A stretch of DNA of 20,434 bases, from positions 1 to 20,434 of IMG/VR virus record IMGVR_UViG_3300045539_000179, one strand, 5' to 3'. Each line of letters starts with the position of its first letter. Within the stretch, counting starts at the first letter, position 1. Position numbers and translations under genes: made by a program. Positions 13,091 to 20,434 of the stretch are shown here, piece by piece. The notes below the pieces were generated by a model, which was not told where the DNA came from, ran no database searches, and saw only the letters and a program-made list of their open reading frames with translations. This stretch comes from a virus.

Positions 13091-13654
13091 TTATTTTAAT
13101 AATTTAATTATAATTTTAGGTAAATCTTTAATTTCTCTAATTGTGAAATCTGTAACAATATTTTTATTGTATTCCATATCTAATTTTACAACTACCATAC
13201 CATCTTTTTTAAGTGACAGTATTTCTGGATTACTTGATAACAATATAGAACAATTTTCTGTAATTTCCAAATTATTTTTAAAGAATTTTATTTCATCTGC
13301 CTGAATGACATGTTTTGCTAAAAAATATAAGGTTGTTGGTTGTGCTTTATGTTGTTCATTAGCACATAACCTTACAATATAACCTTCATTATTTAAGAAA
13401 TATTTAACTTTATTATAATCTTGTGAACATCCTTGATAACATTCTGTTGCCATACCTAGCAATTCAAATTGATTTTCTAGATGTAGAAATTCTTCTTCCT
13501 CTTTTTTATTAAAAAAATATTTACTAATATCATAAGGATTTAAATCAGTTATTTTATCTCTATCTGGATATGTTTGTTCATATAAAGATAAAAATGTATT
13601 TGAATAATCTCTTAATACATCATCAATACAAATATTAATTATTTTTTGTTCCAT
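13091..13654 (-). CDS. HAD-like protein with degenerate active site
   Basis: A 187-residue protein whose start, INICIDDVLRDY (residues 6-17), lines up with the DxDGVLxDF motif of 5'(3')-deoxyribonucleotidases of the HAD superfamily. The first, nucleophilic Asp is replaced by Cys9 while Asp11 is kept. The central segment YIVRLCANEQHKA has no clear motif-II Ser or Thr, and the expected late acidic pair appears as SSNPE in ILLSSNPEILSL. The fold looks HAD-like, but catalysis by the usual mechanism seems unlikely, so it may bind nucleotide or protein without hydrolysis. It is separated from PhoH by two bases and from the glycosyltransferase by seven. The family call is an inference from short motifs. 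Confidence 0.5.
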   Translation of the reverse strand: MEQKIINICIDDVLRDYSNTFLSLYEQTYPDRDKITDLNPYDISKYFFNKKEEEEFLHLENQFELLGMATECYQGCSQDYNKVKYFLNNEGYIVRLCANEQHKAQPTTLYFLAKHVIQADEIKFFKNNLEITENCSILLSSNPEILSLKKDGMVVVKLDMEYNKNIVTDFTIREIKDLPKIIIKLLK

Positions 13655-13656
13655 AT

Positions 13657-14484
13657 TTACCCTTTTAATATTTTTTTAGTTGAATGTTGATTATTTTTAC
13701 TACCATTATATAATGTTTCTTTATATTCTTCATATCTTTGTGTTAATTTTATTAAGAACGGTGAACGCATTATATCTTCAATTGTAAATTTAAAATTATA
13801 TGTATCACTTAAACCTTCAATCATTTCAATATATTCAAATAACCTAACATCCTGTCTTTTAATATCATGCTGTGAAATATCTCCACTAATAATTAAACGT
13901 GAATTTTTGCCCAATCTACATGTAACTAACATTAATCCTTGAACATCTAAGTTTTGTGCTTCATCTAATATAATTAATGAATTATCGAATGTAGAACCAC
14001 GCATAAAACTAATTGCTTTAAATTCAATTAATCCACTATTTTTTAAAAAATCAATAGTTTCTTTATCTAGTATTTTTTCAAAATTTTGATAAAATGAATC
14101 TAAAAATGGCATTATTTTATCGTCTAAACTCCCTTTTAAATAACCTAAGTCATTGGATGCTTGTACAATAGGTTTTGTTAAAATTATTTTATTAATTTTT
14201 CCATCAATCAACAATTTAAGTCCTGCATAAGCACTACAAATTGTTTTTGCCGTACCAGCTGGTCCTGTTATAGTTGTTAATATATTATTTTCAATAATTT
14301 TTATTAATTCTTCTTGTTTTTTTGTTAATTGAAAAGGTGATTTTTGTAAATCTTCTTTTGTAATTATTTGATTTATTTTTATTTCCTTATTATTTTTCTT
14401 TGTTGAAGAAAAATTTATTTCATTTTCTTCTTCAAGAATATATGTTGGTTTTTTAGTTCTACTTTTACTCGGTCTTGTACCCAT
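13657..14484 (-). CDS. phoH: PhoH-like ATPase
   Basis: A 275-residue PhoH-family protein. Walker A is GPAGTAKT (74-81), followed by LTKPIVQASNDLGYLKGSLDDKI (about 102-124). FKAISFMRGSTFDNSLIILDEAQN (about 155-178) holds Walker B with Asp174-Glu175, and RLIISGDISQHD (196-207) is the sensor segment. PhoH proteins are ATPases related to superfamily 1 helicases and are very common in marine and other T4-like phages; an RNA-related role is suspected for the family. A basic N-terminus (TRPSKSRTKK) precedes the core. It lies in an operon with two small genes upstream and a HAD-like protein downstream. Confidence 0.88.
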   Translation of the reverse strand: MGTRPSKSRTKKPTYILEEENEINFSSTKKNNKEIKINQIITKEDLQKSPFQLTKKQEELIKIIENNILTTITGPAGTAKTICSAYAGLKLLIDGKINKIILTKPIVQASNDLGYLKGSLDDKIMPFLDSFYQNFEKILDKETIDFLKNSGLIEFKAISFMRGSTFDNSLIILDEAQNLDVQGLMLVTCRLGKNSRLIISGDISQHDIKRQDVRLFEYIEMIEGLSDTYNFKFTIEDIMRSPFLIKLTQRYEEYKETLYNGSKNNQHSTKKILKG

Positions 14485-14511
14485 TTTATTTATTATAATA
14501 AAAATTAAAAA

Positions 14512-14682
14512 TTAGTTAATTACTTCTGCTGATGGTTGTTCTTCTATTCCCTGTTGTTGTTTTATGTAATTATCAATCATTGTTCTGAATTGTTTTTCTT
14601 GTTTTTTCTTTGCTTCAACAGTTTTTTGTCTGAAACTGGCTGCTTTTTTCGCATGGGATTTTCTATTTTTTGAGACTGGCAT
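14512..14682 (-). CDS. Small basic phage protein (56 aa)
   Basis: From ATG at 14682 to TAA at 14512-14514. The sequence MPVSKNRKSHAKKAASFRQK... is strongly basic and probably helical, with a Gln/Glu-rich C-terminus (YIKQQQGIEEQPSAEVIN). No known domain is seen. It starts one base after the stop of the gene upstream and lies 27 bases before PhoH, so it belongs to the same operon. A nucleic-acid binding role would fit the charge, but that is a guess. Confidence 0.65.
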   Translation of the reverse strand: MPVSKNRKSHAKKAASFRQKTVEAKKKQEKQFRTMIDNYIKQQQGIEEQPSAEVIN

Positions 14683-14683
14683 T

Positions 14684-14905
14684 TTATTTAATTGTTATTA
14701 TTTTATTCTTAATTAGTGTGTTAATCATTAGTGTTGTTGTGATAGGCATTTCATCATTATCATTAATATCTGTTTCATCAACAAAATTTTCATCATTTAA
14801 AACCATCATAATGATATTACTTAATATATCACTTGTTTTACCTGATGTATCAGTTGTCATTAATTCACTTTGTACCTTTGCTAATTGTTTTAAATTGATT
14901 TCCAT
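14684..14905 (-). CDS. Small acidic protein, unknown function (73 aa)
   Basis: A 73-residue protein, MEINLKQLAKVQSELMTT..., with a helical N-terminus, an acidic middle (NDENFVDETDINDNDE) and a hydrophobic C-terminal stretch (TTTLMINTLIKNKIITI). It is the first gene after the two-box promoter at 14926-14960, starting 21 bases downstream, and its stop is one base from the next start. A + strand open frame over the same bases (14670-14924) is judged a shadow because operon spacing and promoter support the minus strand. Confidence 0.6.
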   Translation of the reverse strand: MEINLKQLAKVQSELMTTDTSGKTSDILSNIIMMVLNDENFVDETDINDNDEMPITTTLMINTLIKNKIITIK

Positions 14906-14925
14906 AATAAAAATATTTATTTAAT

Positions 14926-14960
14926 ACAATACTAATTAAAAAAAATAACATTTCCTAATA
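14926..14960 (-). promoter_or_regulatory. Two-box phage-type promoter of the PhoH/glycosyltransferase operon
   Basis: On the minus strand TATTAGGAA (14960-14952) is followed after 13 bases by TAATTAGTATTGT (14938-14926). Both boxes and the spacing are identical to those at 3151-3185, while the spacer sequence differs. It would drive the six genes from 14905 down to 11183. Confidence 0.6.
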
Positions 14961-15036
14961 TAATCATATTTTTATTTTAATGTAATTTCACTATATCTAA
15001 ATGTATTTTTACATCTATTTAAGTATAAAGTATATT

Positions 15037-16389
15037 ATGTCAATTATTTCAGATAAAAAATCAGTTTTGGATTCAGTTGTATCGATAAATTCTTTATCTG
15101 ATAGTTTATCTACATTAAATAAATTAGATTTTTTAGATTCTTTTAATTCAGATGTTGATTTAAACACAAAAGATGTTATCCCTTTTTTTATATCATTATT
15201 AACTACATTGGAGGGTGTTGAAAATACTAAAAATTTAATTAATAATATTATTCAAAAAAGTAGTGTTGAGTTTAATAAAATTATAAAAGAACAATTAAAA
15301 AACCAAGTTTTATCTATTAATAATAGTAAATTAGAACCTATTACTATAAATATTTCTCAAATTGACCCAAATGGTAATTTAAAAATTAGGGATAATAATA
15401 ATATTGTTTTTACTGAAAATAAATTAATAGGTGGTCAAATATATAATTCTATTATTGATTTTTTAGATAATAATACAGCTAGTGATACTTTTTATAATTA
15501 TTCATTCACAGGTAGTACTGGTAATGTTTTATTAACACCTGTAATTAGCACTGATACACAAATTAATTTATTAAATAAAATTATTGATAATACTAATTTT
15601 ATTTCTAGTAAAATAATTGTTAGTGAGGTATTACAATTATTGTTTGGTAGTAATTATAAATTAATGGGTAGTACTCAAAATCAAATATTAAAAAATGAAA
15701 CTACTAATCTTATTTTAAATAAAGCTATTGATAATGAAGATATTAATAATGAAATATTTAATCTAAATGATAATGATTTAAAAAATTTACAATCATCTAT
15801 TGATAAAGCTAATAAAGGTAATTTGATTGATGTTGATTGTTCTTATGGTGAAGTTACTCTTTCAAAAGATGAAATTAATAATATAATCAACTCTACTAAT
15901 CCTATTGATTCAATTAGTACATCATTAAATAATAATATTAATGATTCTGATAATAATGTTAAATATAGTGATGATAGCAATAAACAAAAAAGACAAGAGT
16001 TTTTAAATAATAATAAAACTTTATCAAAGTTTAAGAATAAATCTGCTATGCAAAGTAAATTAACATCTGATATTGTTAAGTCTGTTAGTTTTATTATAGT
16101 TAAAAACTCAATACTATCATCACAATTCTTAATGATTCAAAATATTATTGATTGTTATAGTAAAGGTATTACTATTTCTTCATCACCTAACACTGACCAG
16201 GAGATTATTAAAAATAATAAAAATATATTGGTTTGTATTATTAAAGCTTTAAAAAATAAATTTACAACATTAATATATAACGAATTAATTAAATTAATTA
16301 AAAAGAAAATATTACCAGTAGTTACATCTATTGTTGCTGAAAAATTAAAAGCTTATGTTAATCAATTAACATCATTGGTTGGTTATTAA
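15037..16389 (+). CDS. Unknown protein, possibly a virion component (450 aa)
   Basis: A 450-residue protein from the second in-frame ATG (MSIISDKKSVLDSVVSIN...). The upstream ATG at 15001 would add 12 hydrophobic residues (MYFYIYLSIKYI) and looks less likely. It is rich in Asn, Ser, Ile and Leu, with several amphipathic helices at the N-terminus, a central region with repeated short hydrophobic patterns and a Lys-rich C-terminus (LIKKKILPVVTSIVAEKLKAYVNQLTSLVGY). No signal peptide or enzyme motif is seen. It is the only + strand gene between two long minus-strand blocks and converges on the tail-type operon, which hints at a structural or assembly role; this is inference from position. Its stop codon interlocks with the stop of the next gene on the other strand. 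Confidence 0.65.
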   Translation: MSIISDKKSVLDSVVSINSLSDSLSTLNKLDFLDSFNSDVDLNTKDVIPFFISLLTTLEGVENTKNLINNIIQKSSVEFNKIIKEQLKNQVLSINNSKLEPITINISQIDPNGNLKIRDNNNIVFTENKLIGGQIYNSIIDFLDNNTASDTFYNYSFTGSTGNVLLTPVISTDTQINLLNKIIDNTNFISSKIIVSEVLQLLFGSNYKLMGSTQNQILKNETTNLILNKAIDNEDINNEIFNLNDNDLKNLQSSIDKANKGNLIDVDCSYGEVTLSKDEINNIINSTNPIDSISTSLNNNINDSDNNVKYSDDSNKQKRQEFLNNNKTLSKFKNKSAMQSKLTSDIVKSVSFIIVKNSILSSQFLMIQNIIDCYSKGITISSSPNTDQEIIKNNKNILVCIIKALKNKFTTLIYNELIKLIKKKILPVVTSIVAEKLKAYVNQLTSLVGY

Positions 16390-16628
16390 TCAAAATAATA
16401 AATATTTTGATAATTAATTTTATTTGATTCAATATCAAGTTTACAATCAATTAATTTAATTATTTTGCTATCAAAAATAATGAAAATATATTCATAATTA
16501 TAACTAATAATTTCAAAACCGTAATTATTAATAATTGTAAAATTAAATAAATTATTATTAGGTAATTCACTAAAATTAATTTTGTAAATTAAATTATTGA
16601 CTAATATATTACCTGTTTTTAAACTCAT
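16386..16628 (-). CDS. Small protein, unknown function (80 aa)
   Basis: An 80-residue protein (MSLKTGNILVNNLIYKINFSELPNNN...) rich in Ile, Asn, Tyr and Phe with probable beta-strand character and no membrane segment. Its start overlaps the stop of the gene upstream by four bases (ATGA), so it is probably translated by coupling. It is the last gene of the minus-strand block that begins with the large tail-type protein. Its stop interlocks with the stop of the + strand gene at 16387-16389. Confidence 0.6.
   Translation of the reverse strand: MSLKTGNILVNNLIYKINFSELPNNNLFNFTIINNYGFEIISYNYEYIFIIFDSKIIKLIDCKLDIESNKINYQNIYYFD
16389..16411. terminator. Weak hairpin at the convergent gene ends
   Basis: ATCAAAATA (16389-16397) pairs with TATTTTGAT (16403-16411) around a five-base loop. 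It lies at the end of the 450-residue + gene and inside the last codons of the minus-strand 80-residue gene. No long T-run follows, so its role as a terminator is uncertain. Confidence 0.35.
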
Positions 16629-16783
16629 TTAATAATATTATCTCGTTTAATTATTTGTTCTATTAGAATATTAATTAATTCTTTTGCTGAACTATCAATA
16701 GTACCGAAATTTTCAATATCTTTAATTAATTTAGTTGTTGATATTAATTTAATTTCAGTACTATTTTTTAATTTAATTTTCAT
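16625..16783 (-). CDS. Small protein, unknown function (52 aa)
   Basis: From ATG at 16783 to TGA at 16625-16627. MKIKLKNSTEIKLISTTKLI... is a Lys/Ile-rich, probably helical protein ending EQIIKRDNIIK. It starts four bases after the stop of the large tail-type protein and overlaps the next gene by four bases, which supports a real gene in a tight operon. A small tail or baseplate accessory role is possible from context only. Confidence 0.6.
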   Translation of the reverse strand: MKIKLKNSTEIKLISTTKLIKDIENFGTIDSSAKELINILIEQIIKRDNIIK

Positions 16784-16787
16784 TTAA

Positions 16788-19700
16788 TTAAATAGGTATT
16801 TTAACCATACTATAATCACTGCTAGTAGTTACAGGAACTATTGTACCAGTTATTCCAGTAAAATATCTAGTGCTATCAACCATAATATTATATACATTGC
16901 CTAATGTTAATCCACTATATTGTAATGTATTAAAATCTACTGTTAAATCAAATATATTATCACCTGATATATAAGGTGTAGTACCACTAGCTAAAACATT
17001 TGTAAATGTTGTATCAGTTAAATCAGCAAATTTAAAAGTAAATATACCATTCTCATTAGGTATTTGTTTACCTATTGACCATTCAAAAGTAAATGGATTA
17101 GTTGTAATTGTATAAATTGCAGTTGTACTATTATCAACATAATAAGCTGTAATAATATCATTAGTTGTTATTATACTATTAATAATAATTTTATTACTTA
17201 CTAATGTTGATAAATTATAGTCAGTTGTTGGTGATAATATAATACCATTTAGTACAATTTGTACCCTACTTGTATCAACAATATTTGTATTATCTGAAAA
17301 GAAAACATATTTATTTATACTAGTATCATATAATATTTTTTCACCAGGTGTTTGTGTTGTACCTGTTGATATTGTGTAATTAATTATTTCACTTTCACTA
17401 ACCATTTCAGATGCTAAACTATTAATAACATAAGAAACAGTTATAATATCTGTTGTGATTGTTGGTACAGCAATATAATAAAATCTATCAGTTAATGTTG
17501 AAATAACATTTGTTACACCACTATATTCAACATCTTTAACTAGTGTAACACCATTTAATGCTAATGTAATATCACCATTGGGTATATATGTTAGTATTAT
17601 ATTACTATTAATATCTGGTGAAAATGTTTCACTAATATATGTACCTAATACACTTACATTACTATTAGGTGTTAAATTTAATAAAGAAGGTTTTTCAGGT
17701 GACTTAACAGTAACAAAATACCAATCTTCTGATGAATCATATATTTTATAAGGGAAATTTGATGAATTGTAATCTAATTCTGTTGAGTAAGTTGTACCAG
17801 TATAATTTTTATATAAACTATTATCATAATAAAACTCATATTTATCTTTATTTTTACTATAATCAATTAATGAAAATACATTATATGGTTCATTGTTAGT
17901 ATAAAAATCAATTGTTTCACCTGTTGTAGTGTTTTTATTATATGTATAATATGATTTAATTAAATATTCCGTATCACCAGTTAATGAACTGTTATTTATA
18001 ATATCAGTATATAAATTAGTTCCACCACTAAAATAAGTATGTGGTACAGTTTTATTATAAACTGATGTAGTATTAAATTCACTTGTATTATTATTATAAT
18101 TAAATAATTTATAATTAAAAATACCATAATCAGTAGTACCTGTTAATGATTCAGTATTCCCAGTAAAAATGAATGATAAAGTTTTGCCAGTTGTAGTTGT
18201 ATCGATATAATACACACTATTATTTGTAGGTAATGAACCTATTTTTGTTGCACCTGACATAGTAAATGAAGGTACATCAAAACTAAATAATGATGTTGTC
18301 CATCTATCTTTTGGTTTAATAGTTTGTGATACTTTTATTAATAAATTACTAGTATTTGTTGAAGCACCATCTGTACCAGTAAAATTAACAACACCTAATG
18401 ATTTAAATATATATGTTTTATTAACTATCGGTTCATTGAAGGTTATACCAATTTGTTTTACATTATTTAACGATGTTTCAGTAAAAATAGGTTGATTACT
18501 ACTAAATTCAGAACTATCATCAATACCATGTTTGTATGTAAATTTTTGTTCAGTAAATATAGTATTTCTAACTTTCATCCCATCCTCGGCAAGAATTGTT
18601 GTTGCAGGGATTAATTGAAACATAAAGTTTTGATATTGATTTTGAAATTTCTTTATATAATTAAATATCTTTCTAATATCATATTGTTTTGATAATAAAC
18701 CATTTTCAGTATAACTTCTTAATAAATAATCTTCATATAATTTATATAATGAAGGGTAATTTATACCATTACTAGCTTCAATAACTTTTCTATTTTGAAC
18801 ATTAACAAATTTAGTGTATATATCAAAAATATATTCATTAAATGTTAAATCAGATGCATTAAATATATTTGATAATCTATCTGGATATGGTGGTGTTGTT
18901 CTACCTGTTGAAGAAACTGGATAATTGTGTTTAAAGTTATAATCATAAACATCACATTCAATCGCTTTGATTGGGTCAACAAAAATACCGATTTCTTTTG
19001 TATTAATAATTAATTTACTACTATCAACACTATAATTTGTTTCAGTATTAGTAAAATCATCATAATGTGTTGTTTTTCCTGTTGAATATACCCAAGATTT
19101 TCTATTATCAATAGTTTTATGTATATTAAACCCTAATTTTCTATATACATCTAAATAACTTTGACCAAAATCTGTATCACCAGATATTTGGAAGTAATAA
19201 TTACTAATTTCATTTGATGCAACAGGATATCCTTCACTATCATATGGTAATGTAGTTAATTCTTCATTTAACGGATATATTAAATCAGGTAATGAAGTAT
19301 CATTAGGGTTTATTTTACCATCAACAGTATAAACGTACTCATTTACTTCAATAAAGCAGTCAGGTAGTCCTATTAATGCGAAAATCGCTTCAATTGCTTT
19401 TCTTGTACCTTTCGATTTAAATAAATAATTTGTATTTAATAATATTCTTCTCCAAAATTCAATATCTAACTCATTTGCTGATAAAGAATTGTTTACACCT
19501 TGTATATCTTTACTAAAAATAGAATTAAATAAATCATCAGTTTCTAATGTATTGAAAGTTTTCCAACCTAATGTTTGTGCTAAATTTTTTATAAATAAGT
19601 CAGGTGTATTTTCAACTTTATCATAAGAAATAGTATTAACAAAAGCTATACCATCAATAAATTTCTTGATTTCATCAACTTCTCTACCTAATATTCTACT

Positions 19701-20434
19701 TATTTGTTTTGATTTATTAAAGACTGTTGTATCAGTGTTTATAACTGATGTAGGTACTAACATTCTATAAATAATGTCAGTTTTAAAATCATCATATGTA
19801 GTTGATAATGAAGTTAAATCATTTAAATATGTTTTAAATGAACTATTATCAATATCAATATTATATCCATCACTTGTTGTCCATGTATAATTTTTTTCAT
19901 TATAAATTATAATATCTTCATCTTCATTAATAATAGGTACTTTTACTGAAATAGTAAATTTAGGTGTACTGTCACTATTAATTAAATATTTTTCAAAATC
20001 ATCTAATTTATTATAGAAATAAGCATATTGTGTTTCATTTGGTTTTATATGAAACGATGTTGATAATGTTCCACCAGATGCACTTGGAAATGGATTACCT
20101 TTAACAGTAAAATAAAGTGTAGTTTGATTACTATTCGTTAAACCAGTATAATTTAATACAGAATATTCAATATTTGTATCAATATTTAATAGATTATACT
20201 TTAAATATTGTTGAGATAGTAATTTAATATCATCAGTTATAGTATCACTAATAATATTATTAGTTAAATCTAATAAAAATTTGTTTTCAACTAAAAATAA
20301 TGGGATACTGAAACTAGTTATATCATCATATTTATTATAAACGTAATTATTTATTGTATTATAATTATTGCCGTTATTATATTTATTAATAAATAATGAA
20401 CCACACCAATTTAATATGATATTATCAACTGATG
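16788..20434 (-). CDS. Large tail/baseplate-type structural protein (partial, 5' end outside window)
   Basis: The frame ending at 16788 is open to the window edge, giving at least 1214 residues. The ATG at 19763 is internal: the frame continues upstream without a stop (…SFKTYLNDLTSLSTTYDDFKTDIIYRMLVPTSV…). A segment FWRRILLNTNYLFKSKGTRKAIEAIFALIGLP (19344-19457) resembles the helical core of phage tail protein I-like baseplate proteins. The C-terminal part is beta-rich, Thr/Ser/Asn-rich and contains two related units with the pattern LNG-x3-L-x-DY-x(n)-D-IIT-xY (17421-17570 and 17136-17273), typical of phage tail surface domains. It is followed by two small genes within a few bases. It would be expressed late and build the tail tip or baseplate. 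Confidence 0.72.
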   Translation of the reverse strand, partial: SVDNIILNWCGSLFINKYNNGNNYNTINNYVYNKYDDITSFSIPLFLVENKFLLDLTNNIISDTITDDIKLLSQQYLKYNLLNIDTNIEYSVLNYTGLTNSNQTTLYFTVKGNPFPSASGGTLSTSFHIKPNETQYAYFYNKLDDFEKYLINSDSTPKFTISVKVPIINEDEDIIIYNEKNYTWTTSDGYNIDIDNSSFKTYLNDLTSLSTTYDDFKTDIIYRMLVPTSVINTDTTVFNKSKQISRILGREVDEIKKFIDGIAFVNTISYDKVENTPDLFIKNLAQTLGWKTFNTLETDDLFNSIFSKDIQGVNNSLSANELDIEFWRRILLNTNYLFKSKGTRKAIEAIFALIGLPDCFIEVNEYVYTVDGKINPNDTSLPDLIYPLNEELTTLPYDSEGYPVASNEISNYYFQISGDTDFGQSYLDVYRKLGFNIHKTIDNRKSWVYSTGKTTHYDDFTNTETNYSVDSSKLIINTKEIGIFVDPIKAIECDVYDYNFKHNYPVSSTGRTTPPYPDRLSNIFNASDLTFNEYIFDIYTKFVNVQNRKVIEASNGINYPSLYKLYEDYLLRSYTENGLLSKQYDIRKIFNYIKKFQNQYQNFMFQLIPATTILAEDGMKVRNTIFTEQKFTYKHGIDDSSEFSSNQPIFTETSLNNVKQIGITFNEPIVNKTYIFKSLGVVNFTGTDGASTNTSNLLIKVSQTIKPKDRWTTSLFSFDVPSFTMSGATKIGSLPTNNSVYYIDTTTTGKTLSFIFTGNTESLTGTTDYGIFNYKLFNYNNNTSEFNTTSVYNKTVPHTYFSGGTNLYTDIINNSSLTGDTEYLIKSYYTYNKNTTTGETIDFYTNNEPYNVFSLIDYSKNKDKYEFYYDNSLYKNYTGTTYSTELDYNSSNFPYKIYDSSEDWYFVTVKSPEKPSLLNLTPNSNVSVLGTYISETFSPDINSNIILTYIPNGDITLALNGVTLVKDVEYSGVTNVISTLTDRFYYIAVPTITTDIITVSYVINSLASEMVSESEIINYTISTGTTQTPGEKILYDTSINKYVFFSDNTNIVDTSRVQIVLNGIILSPTTDYNLSTLVSNKIIINSIITTNDIITAYYVDNSTTAIYTITTNPFTFEWSIGKQIPNENGIFTFKFADLTDTTFTNVLASGTTPYISGDNIFDLTVDFNTLQYSGLTLGNVYNIMVDSTRYFTGITGTIVPVTTSSDYSMVKIPI

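Noticed and set aside
14670-14924. + strand open frame over the 73-residue minus-strand gene
   Set aside because: It is an antisense shadow; the minus gene has a promoter and one-base spacing to the next gene.
15001-15036. ATG at 15001 as the start of the 450-residue + strand gene
   Set aside because: It adds a short hydrophobic stretch unlike the rest of the protein; the ATG at 15037 gives a polar N-terminus typical of the neighbouring genes.
19700-19763. ATG at 19763 as the start of the tail-type protein
   Set aside because: The frame continues upstream without a stop and with protein-like sequence to the window edge, so this Met is internal.
1-20434. CRISPR arrays, tRNA or rRNA genes
   Set aside because: No regularly spaced repeats and no recognisable cloverleaf or rRNA sequence were seen on reading the window.

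Overview
The window looks like part of a large, strongly AT-rich, T4-related tailed phage (myovirus type) that probably infects a member of the Bacteroidetes. The phage assignment rests on a run of T4-style replication and regulation genes (gp41-like helicase, T4 RNase H-like flap nuclease, UvsX-like recombinase, gp32-like single-strand binding protein, gp55-like late sigma factor, PhoH) next to a very large tail or baseplate-type protein. The host assignment is inferred. Start codons lack Shine-Dalgarno sequences and are preceded by A-rich leaders. Two intergenic regions carry exact matches to the Bacteroidetes promoter pattern TTTG-N19/20-TANNTTTG.

Layout. 1-147: right end of an IS200/IS605-type TnpB element, with the last 39 TnpB codons overlapping the guide-RNA scaffold and running directly into the 3' part of an open gene (128-370, no start codon). 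460-867: a small membrane-anchored protein on the + strand, ended by a terminator shared with the convergent helicase. 912-8202, minus strand: SSB, UvsX, a NUMOD3/PD-(D/E)XK homing-type nuclease, two small membrane proteins flanking a pair of related zinc-ribbon microproteins, the flap nuclease, an unknown 204-residue protein and the replicative helicase. Terminators separate the sub-operons. 8523-9914: a DUF2828 protein (helical region plus von Willebrand A domain, TROVE/Ro60-like architecture). 9945-10154: a promoter followed by a two-module structured RNA. 10173-10964: late sigma factor. 11183-14905, minus strand: two glycosyltransferases, a degenerate HAD-like protein, PhoH and two small proteins, headed by a phage-type promoter. 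15037-16389: one + strand gene of unknown, possibly structural, function. 16386-20434, minus strand: two small proteins and a tail/baseplate-type protein that runs off the window edge.

How the genes fit together. Helicase, SSB, UvsX and flap nuclease would form the replication-recombination core. The sigma factor would redirect host RNA polymerase to late (structural) genes such as those at the right end. The glycosyltransferases and PhoH form a separate operon. Two promoters, upstream of the 204-residue gene and upstream of the PhoH operon, share the same two boxes with the same 13-base spacing, which suggests a co-regulated phage promoter class.

The parts most worth a second look are the structured RNA next to the DUF2828 gene and the TnpB/guide-RNA element sitting inside a phage gene. 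All assignments were made by reading the sequence; no database search was run.
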